27,644 nt of DNA from Ga0077527 sp021300125. Lineage in GTDB: Bacteria; Pseudomonadota; Gammaproteobacteria; Burkholderiales; SG8-41. The stretch is taken from contig JBKDUF010000076.1 in NCBI GenBank assembly GCA_046339595.1, forward strand, positions 1 to 27,644, read 5' to 3'. Position 1 is the stretch's first letter. Every line of letters begins with the position of its first letter. Below, piece by piece: positions 22,482-27,644 of this stretch. The notes below the pieces were generated by a model, which made no database searches, was not told the DNA's origin, and was given only the letters and a program-made list of their open reading frames with translations. Both the position numbers and the translations under genes were made by a program.

Positions 22482-23678
22482 ATGCGCAGACTCACGATAC
22501 TCGGATCCACCGGCAGCATCGGCGTCAGCACGCTGGATGTGGTAGCACGCAATCCCGATGACTTCGATGTCCTTGCCCTGACGGCCCGCAGCCGCCTTGA
22601 CCTCCTGCACGAGCAGTGCCTGCGCTTCAGGCCGCGTTATGCCGTGATCGCCGGTGAGACTGATGTTACAGACCTGCAAGGGCGATTGCAGGCTGCAGGC
22701 TGTCCCACCGAAGTGCTGTGCGGCATCCAGGCGCTGGAACAGGTGGCTGCATTGCCCGAAATCGATACGGTGATGGCGGCAATCGTGGGTATCGCCGGCC
22801 TGCGGCCGACCCTTGCTGCGGCCCGTGCCGGCAAGCGCGTGCTGCTGGCCAACAAGGAAGCGCTGGTCACCGCGGGCGGTGTATTCATGGCGGCCGTGCG
22901 GGAAAGCGGTGCCGAGTTGTTGCCCATCGACAGCGAACACAATGCAATTTTCCAGTGCCTGCCACAGGCAGGCAGCGGCGGCATGGCCTCGAGCGGGGTG
23001 CGCCGTATCCTGCTTACGGCATCCGGCGGTCCTTTTCGTACCACTCCTCTTGCGCGGCTTGCGGCAGTGACTCCGGAGCAGGCTGTCGCGCATCCCAACT
23101 GGTCGATGGGGCGCAAGATTTCGGTGGACTCTGCGACCATGATGAACAAGGGGCTCGAGGTGATCGAGGCGCACTGGCTGTTCGGTGCTCCGCCCGGCAT
23201 GATCGAGGTGGTAGTGCATCCGCAGAGTGTGGTGCACTCCCTCGTCGAGTATGAGGATGGCTCGGTGCTGGCGCAGCTTGGCAATCCGGACATGCGCACG
23301 CCGATCGCACATGCGCTGGCCTACCCGCGGCGCATGCCCTCCGGAGCCGCCTTCCTGGATCTTGCAGCGGTCGGTCAGTTGCAGTTTGAGGCGGTCGACA
23401 ACGGCCGCTTTCCCTGCCTGCCTCTGGCCTACGAAGCGCTGCGCAGCGGTCCTGCGTCGGTGATCGCCCTCAACGCGGCCAACGAGGTCGCTGTGGAGGC
23501 TTTCCTCGACCGCCGCATTGGCTACCTGGATATCGCGGCTGTGATTGAATCCGTGCTCGGTCGCTGTACCTGCACAGCGGTGTCAGGGCTTGAAGATGTC
23601 GAGCGCTGCGATGCACAGGCGCGGCGGCTGGCCTGGGAAGAAGTTTCGGTGCGCAGGCCCGCAGGTGCCATGTCATGA
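22482..23678 (+). CDS. dxr: 1-deoxy-D-xylulose 5-phosphate reductoisomerase
   Basis: This 398-residue enzyme converts DXP to 2-C-methylerythritol 4-phosphate with NADPH, the committed step of the MEP isoprenoid pathway. It shows the dinucleotide motif LGSTGSIG (7-14), LLANKEALVTAG (121-132), the metal ligands D150 and E152 in PIDSEHNAIFQ, the SGGPFR loop, and NKGLEVIEAHWLF with the third ligand E226. Length matches the E. coli enzyme (398). Its product feeds the same pathway that supplies UppS three genes upstream. It lies three bases after cdsA and overlaps rseP by four bases (ATGA). Confidence 0.98.
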   Translation: MRRLTILGSTGSIGVSTLDVVARNPDDFDVLALTARSRLDLLHEQCLRFRPRYAVIAGETDVTDLQGRLQAAGCPTEVLCGIQALEQVAALPEIDTVMAAIVGIAGLRPTLAAARAGKRVLLANKEALVTAGGVFMAAVRESGAELLPIDSEHNAIFQCLPQAGSGGMASSGVRRILLTASGGPFRTTPLARLAAVTPEQAVAHPNWSMGRKISVDSATMMNKGLEVIEAHWLFGAPPGMIEVVVHPQSVVHSLVEYEDGSVLAQLGNPDMRTPIAHALAYPRRMPSGAAFLDLAAVGQLQFEAVDNGRFPCLPLAYEALRSGPASVIALNAANEVAVEAFLDRRIGYLDIAAVIESVLGRCTCTAVSGLEDVERCDAQARRLAWEEVSVRRPAGAMS

Positions 23679-25048
23679 GCCTGATAACGACCTTGGCGGC
23701 TTTTCTGGTTGCGCTGAGCGCACTCATCGTGGTCCACGAGTACGGTCATTACTGGGTGGCGCGGCGCTGTGGCGTCAAGGTGCTTCGTTTCTCCGTGGGC
23801 TTTGGCCGCGCGCTGTGGTCGCGCCGTTTCGGCGCTGATGCGACCGAACTGCGCATCGCCCTGATCCCGCTTGGCGGCTACGTCAAGATGCTGGACGAGC
23901 GTGAAGGACCGGTCAGTTCCCCCGAGCTTGATCGCGCCTTCAACCGCAAGTCGGTATGGCAGCGCAGTGCGATTGTGGCAGCAGGGCCGATTGCCAATTT
24001 CCTGGCAGCCATTGTGATTTACTGGGTGCTGTTCATGCATGGCGTGCCGGGCGTGGTGCCCCAGATCGACGCGCCTGCGGCGCAAAGTGCCGCGGCCCGT
24101 GCCGGCTTTTCCCGTGGCGAAACCATTGTGGCTGTTGGCGGCGAGGCCACGGCTTCCTGGCAGGATTTCCGCTGGCAACTGCTGCAGCACGCCCTCGATG
24201 GCGCACCGCTGCTTGTGGAGTCACGCCCCGGCGGCGACGGCGCCGTGCAGCGGCGTGAATTGCGATTCGATGACCTGACCCGTGCGGATATCGAAGGTGA
24301 TCTGGTGCGAGCGCTGGGTTTCTCCCGCCTGCGTCCGTTGCTGCCGCCGGTGATCGGCCAGCTTGCGTCAAATGGCGCCGCTGCGAAGTCGGGGCTCAGG
24401 GAGGGTGATCATGTGCAGGCGGTCGACGGCCGGCCGATCAAGAGCTGGGAGGAACTGGTCAGCGCCGTGCGTGCCGCGCCGGGCGAATCGCTTGAATTCA
24501 CCGTGCGCCGGGCTGAGGGCGTGACGGCCGCCGTGGCGGTCAAGGTGGACCGTGTGATGGAAGGAAAGGACAGCGCGGTGGGCCGCATCGGCGCCGGACC
24601 CCGCATGGATGCCGAAGCCCTGCAACGGATGACGGTCAGCACTGCCTATGGGCCGTTAGAGGCGCTCATGCGTGCCTGCGCACGTACCTGGGATACCGCC
24701 TGGTTCAGCCTGCGCATGCTCGGCAAGATGCTGCTCGGCGACCTGTCGCTGAAAAACCTGAGCGGACCCATCACCATCGCCGACTATGCCGGACAATCCG
24801 CGCAGAGTGGGTGGATTTCCTATCTGCTGTTCCTTGCGCTGATCAGCATCAGCCTCGGCGTCCTGAACCTGCTGCCGGTGCCGTTATTGGATGGTGGTCA
24901 CTTGTTGTATTATTCGTATGAAATCGTGACGGGCAGGCCCCTGTCCGATCGCTTGATGGAAATCGGCCATCAGTTAGGAATGGCCGTGTTGTTCATGCTG
25001 ATGGCCTTCGCGGTCTATAACGACATTTTTCGCCTGATCGGCAGTTGA
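23675..25048 (+). CDS. rseP: RseP, site-2 intramembrane zinc metalloprotease
   Basis: This 457-residue inner-membrane protease cleaves the anti-sigma factor RseA within the membrane in the sigma-E envelope stress response, and can process remnant signal peptides. It has HEYGH (21-25, zinc ligands H21 and H25, catalytic E22) in the first membrane segment, two periplasmic PDZ domains (about 118-190 and 222-295), and NLLPVPLLDGGHLLYY with the third ligand D406. Four membrane segments are expected. Its start overlaps the dxr stop, and bamA follows at once, an arrangement conserved across proteobacteria. rseA and rpoE are not in the window. Confidence 0.97.
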   Translation: MSLITTLAAFLVALSALIVVHEYGHYWVARRCGVKVLRFSVGFGRALWSRRFGADATELRIALIPLGGYVKMLDEREGPVSSPELDRAFNRKSVWQRSAIVAAGPIANFLAAIVIYWVLFMHGVPGVVPQIDAPAAQSAAARAGFSRGETIVAVGGEATASWQDFRWQLLQHALDGAPLLVESRPGGDGAVQRRELRFDDLTRADIEGDLVRALGFSRLRPLLPPVIGQLASNGAAAKSGLREGDHVQAVDGRPIKSWEELVSAVRAAPGESLEFTVRRAEGVTAAVAVKVDRVMEGKDSAVGRIGAGPRMDAEALQRMTVSTAYGPLEALMRACARTWDTAWFSLRMLGKMLLGDLSLKNLSGPITIADYAGQSAQSGWISYLLFLALISISLGVLNLLPVPLLDGGHLLYYSYEIVTGRPLSDRLMEIGHQLGMAVLFMLMAFAVYNDIFRLIGS

Positions 25049-25049
25049 C

Positions 25050-27326
25050 ATGCCCCTGTATCGCAGCCTAGCCGCAGCACTCCTCGCTCTTCCGTTCAGC
25101 GCGCATGCGCTTGAGCCTTTTGTGGTTCGCGACATCCGGGTTGAAGGCATCCAGCGGGTCGATGCCGGCACCGTGTTCGGCTATCTGCCGGTCAAGGTCG
25201 GCGAAACCATGACCGAGCAGAAGGCTGCAGACGCCATCCGTGCGCTGTTTGGCACCGGCTTTTTCAAGGATGTGACAATCGAGGCTGATGGCGGGGTGCT
25301 GATTGTCGCGGTGCAGGAGCGGCCGTCCATCGCCCAGATTGATTTTGTCGGGGTCAAGGAGTTTGACAAGGACGCCCTGCTCAAGAGCCTGCGCCAGATC
25401 GATTTGGCCAATGGCCGCATCTTTGACCGTGCCCAGCTTGACCGTGCCGAACAGGAACTCAAGCGCCAGTACCTGAGCCGCGGCCGCTACGCGGTGGTGG
25501 TCACCACCACGGTGACGCCGCTGGAGCGCAACCGGGTGGCGATCAATTTCAATGTGGATGAGGGCGAAGTCGCGAAAATCCGCCAGATCAGCATCATTGG
25601 CGCCAGGGCCTTCCGCGAGAAGGACCTTCTCGACCTGTTCATCCTGCGCACGCCCGGCCTGATGACCTGGTGGAGCAAGCACGACCAGTATTCCAGGCCC
25701 AAGCTTTCCGCGGACCTTGAGACCCTGCGGTCACATTACCAGGACCGCGGTTATCTCGAATTCAGCATCGATTCCACGCAGGTGACGATTTCTCCGGACA
25801 AGAAGGACATCTTCATCAGCATCAGCATCACCGAGGGGGCGCGTTACACGGTTTCCGACATCCGCATTGCGGGTGAGCCGCTGCTGCCGGAAGCCGAGAT
25901 CCGCAAGCTGATCAGCATCAAGCCGGGTGACGTTTTTTCGCGTACCCGCATCGCGGAATCCACCAAGAACATCAACGACCGGCTCGGTAACGAAGGTTAT
26001 GCCTTTGCCAACGTCAATGCCGCCCCCGATCTGGACAAGACCAAGAACCAGGCGTCGTTCACCTTTTTCATTGATCCGGGCCGGAGGGTATATGTCCGCC
26101 GCATCAACATTGCGGGCAACACCAAGACCCGGGACGAAGTGATCCGGCGCGAGATGCGCCAGATCGAAGGCGCCTGGTATTCCGGCGAAAAAATCAATCT
26201 CTCGCGCAGCCGGGTCGATCGCCTCGGCTATTTCACCGAGGTCAGTGTGGAAACGCCATCTGTTACTGGCACCTCCGACCAGGTCGATGTGAATCTCTCG
26301 GTGGTGGAAAAGCCCACGGGCAACATCCTGCTCGGCGCCGGTTTCGGCAGCGGTGACGGCGTGACCCTGTCCGGTGCGGTGTCGCAGCAGAACATCTTCG
26401 GTTCCGGCAAGCATGTATCCGCCCAGCTCAACTCCGGGCGCATCAACACGGTCTATGCACTGTCCTACACCGATCCCTATTTCACCGCTGACGGCATCAG
26501 CCAGGGTTTCGACGTGTTCTCGCGCGAGGTCGACGGCACTCGCGGCGGCATTGGCCGCTACATCACCAAGACGCTGGGTGGCGGCATCCGCTTCGGCGTT
26601 CCGGTCACGGAGCGTGACGTCATCAACTACGGACTGTCCTATGAAAATACGGAAATCACCACATTCACCGACAGCCCGTTGTTCTACCGGAATTACGTCA
26701 ACACCTTCGGCAACAAGAACGATGCCATCATCGGTTCGGCTGGCTGGGTGCGCGACGGCCGCGACAGCCTGATCTATCCAACCAAGGGCACCTTTCAGCG
26801 CGCCATCGGTGAAATGGGGCTGCCCGGTGTTGGTACCTCGCTTGAATATTACAAGGTCAACTACCAGTACCAGCGCTACTTTCCGCTGACTCGCCAATAC
26901 ACCCTGATGGTCAACGGCGAGGCTGGTTTCGGCGACGGCATCAGCAACAACCTGCCACTGCCATTTTTCAAGAGTTTCTTCGCCGGGGGTGTCAGCACGG
27001 TGCGTGGCTACCGCAACTCTTCGATTGGCCCCAAGGACCAGAATGGCGACCCCCAGGGCGGCAGCCACCGGATCCTCGGCAATGCCGAGTTCCTGTTCCC
27101 GTTCCCGGGCCTGCAGAACGACCGTTCCGTGCGCCTGAGCGCCTTTGTCGACGCCGGCATGGTGGCCAACAAGTTCGACGGCGGCGCGTTCCGCTATTCG
27201 AGCGGCCTCGGCGTTTTCTGGTCATCGCCTTTTGGCCCGCTCAAGGTCAGTTTCGCTGCGCCACTGAACGCCGACCGACTGGACCGCAAGCAGATGTTCC
27301 AGTTCACGTTCGGCGGAGCATTCTGA
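25050..27326 (+). CDS. bamA: BamA, outer membrane protein assembly factor
   Basis: This 758-residue Omp85 protein is the central subunit of the BAM complex that inserts beta-barrel proteins in the outer membrane. It has a signal peptide (1-20, cleavage after AHA before LEPF), five POTRA domains (about 22-420; the first starts FVVRDIRVEGIQRVDAGTV), and a 16-strand barrel (about 430-758). The barrel includes the lid-loop motif VRGY (GVSTVRGYRNSSIGP) and ends in FQFTFGGAF with the terminal aromatic of a beta-signal. The ATG is one base after the rseP stop. skp follows after 63 bases, so the chaperone and the insertase are co-encoded. Confidence 0.98.
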   Translation: MPLYRSLAAALLALPFSAHALEPFVVRDIRVEGIQRVDAGTVFGYLPVKVGETMTEQKAADAIRALFGTGFFKDVTIEADGGVLIVAVQERPSIAQIDFVGVKEFDKDALLKSLRQIDLANGRIFDRAQLDRAEQELKRQYLSRGRYAVVVTTTVTPLERNRVAINFNVDEGEVAKIRQISIIGARAFREKDLLDLFILRTPGLMTWWSKHDQYSRPKLSADLETLRSHYQDRGYLEFSIDSTQVTISPDKKDIFISISITEGARYTVSDIRIAGEPLLPEAEIRKLISIKPGDVFSRTRIAESTKNINDRLGNEGYAFANVNAAPDLDKTKNQASFTFFIDPGRRVYVRRINIAGNTKTRDEVIRREMRQIEGAWYSGEKINLSRSRVDRLGYFTEVSVETPSVTGTSDQVDVNLSVVEKPTGNILLGAGFGSGDGVTLSGAVSQQNIFGSGKHVSAQLNSGRINTVYALSYTDPYFTADGISQGFDVFSREVDGTRGGIGRYITKTLGGGIRFGVPVTERDVINYGLSYENTEITTFTDSPLFYRNYVNTFGNKNDAIIGSAGWVRDGRDSLIYPTKGTFQRAIGEMGLPGVGTSLEYYKVNYQYQRYFPLTRQYTLMVNGEAGFGDGISNNLPLPFFKSFFAGGVSTVRGYRNSSIGPKDQNGDPQGGSHRILGNAEFLFPFPGLQNDRSVRLSAFVDAGMVANKFDGGAFRYSSGLGVFWSSPFGPLKVSFAAPLNADRLDRKQMFQFTFGGAF

Positions 27327-27389
27327 GCCGGCGCAGGGTATGCTATTGGCGGGTACAGGCTTGCTGCCACGGATTCAAGGAGAACAGAT

Positions 27390-27644
27390 GTGCATCAACA
27401 ACTCATTAAATTGACCGCGGCTCTGCTGGTCTTTGCGGCTGTGGCAACAGCCCATGCGGCTGAGCTCAGAATCGGGGTTGTCGATCAGGAGCGGATTACG
27501 CGTGAAAGCGCCCCGGCAGAACGTGCCAGCAAGCAGCTCGAGAAGGAGTTTGCGCCGCGCTCGCGTGCATTGGGACTGGGGGGGGGGGGGGTGACGCTTG
27601 AGTTGGTGGGGGTGGCGGCGGCGCAATTGGCGCGGGTGGGGGGG
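27390..27644 (+). CDS. skp: Skp/OmpH-family periplasmic chaperone (N-terminal part; runs off the window with corrupted end)
   Basis: The start is GTG 27390, with AAGGAG seven bases upstream; the ATG at 27388 in another frame stops after eight codons. The product has a signal peptide (about 1-23, HQQLIKLTAALLVFAAVATAHA), then ELRIGVVDQERITRESAPAE and SKQLEKEFAPRSRAL, which match the mature N-terminus and first helix of Skp/OmpH proteins that carry unfolded outer-membrane proteins. After about residue 61 the translation becomes Gly/Val-rich and no longer Skp-like, coinciding with the G-rich tail, although the frame stays open. Position just after bamA is the usual one for skp. Confidence 0.85.
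   Translation, partial: MHQQLIKLTAALLVFAAVATAHAAELRIGVVDQERITRESAPAERASKQLEKEFAPRSRALGLGGGGVTLELVGVAAAQLARVGG
27571..27644. other. G-rich, probably erroneous terminal sequence
   Basis: From about 27571 the plus strand becomes dominated by G, with a run of 14 G (27578-27591) and a final seven-G run. The Skp reading frame is kept but its coding content is lost, as if many bases were replaced by G without insertions or deletions. This pattern fits poor base calls at a read or contig end rather than a biological G tract. Confidence 0.75.

Noticed and set aside
25731..27068. A 445-codon antisense frame within bamA
   Set aside because: bamA is complete on the plus strand; the antisense frame has no recognisable motif or start context.
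27578..27591. The G run as a G-quadruplex or phase-variation tract in skp
   Set aside because: It lies in a generally G-corrupted window end and breaks Skp sequence conservation, so an artefact is more likely.
1..27644. Mobile elements, CRISPR, tRNA/rRNA, toxin-antitoxin or defence genes
   Set aside because: None seen on either strand; every stretch of more than about 300 bases is accounted for by a conserved housekeeping gene.

Overview
This window is ordinary core-genome sequence from a GC-rich proteobacterium, most likely a betaproteobacterium. The lineage call rests on synteny and protein type: smc followed by a ZipA-like gene and ligA, a DapC-type aminotransferase next to dapD, map-glnD divergent from rpsB-tsf-pyrH-frr-uppS-cdsA-dxr-rseP-bamA-skp, and a one-domain QueF. 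Coding density is very high. No mobile element, tRNA, rRNA, CRISPR array or phage gene was seen, and the longest gene-free stretch is the 299 bp between map and rpsB.

Left part, minus strand (1-4167): queF (queuosine precursor reductase), then dapC and dapD (lysine/diaminopimelate synthesis), pilU (type IV pilus retraction ATPase) and the N-terminal part of prmB (ribosomal protein L3 glutamine methyltransferase), which runs off the left edge. A perfect TATAAT lies in the loop of a perfect 8-bp inverted repeat just upstream of dapC.

Centre-left, plus strand (4289-11883): smc, zipA-like and ligA form a tight chromosome segregation, division and DNA-joining cluster, followed by galU (UDP-glucose synthesis). 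The ZipA-like protein appears to carry two copies of the FtsZ-binding fold in tandem.

Centre (11938-14150, plus): four overlapping genes, a DsrE-family gene, hpt, an MTA/MTI phosphorylase and a peptide deformylase. Together they suggest salvage of the purine base from methylthioadenosine into IMP. They converge on a minus-strand map-glnD pair (14163-17535).

Right part, plus strand (17667-27644): a recognisable promoter and a structured leader precede rpsB. An intrinsic terminator or attenuator separates rpsB from tsf. Then come pyrH, frr, uppS, cdsA, dxr, rseP, bamA and the start of skp. This joins translation factors to phospholipid, isoprenoid and outer-membrane biogenesis. The last ~70 bases are an abnormal G-rich tail with a 14-G run inside skp, best explained as sequencing or assembly error at a contig end.

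I found no convincing undescribed system. The items most worth a second look are the tandem ZipA-like domains, the -10 element inside a palindrome before dapC, the structured rpsB leader, and the dsrE-hpt-mtnP-def operon.
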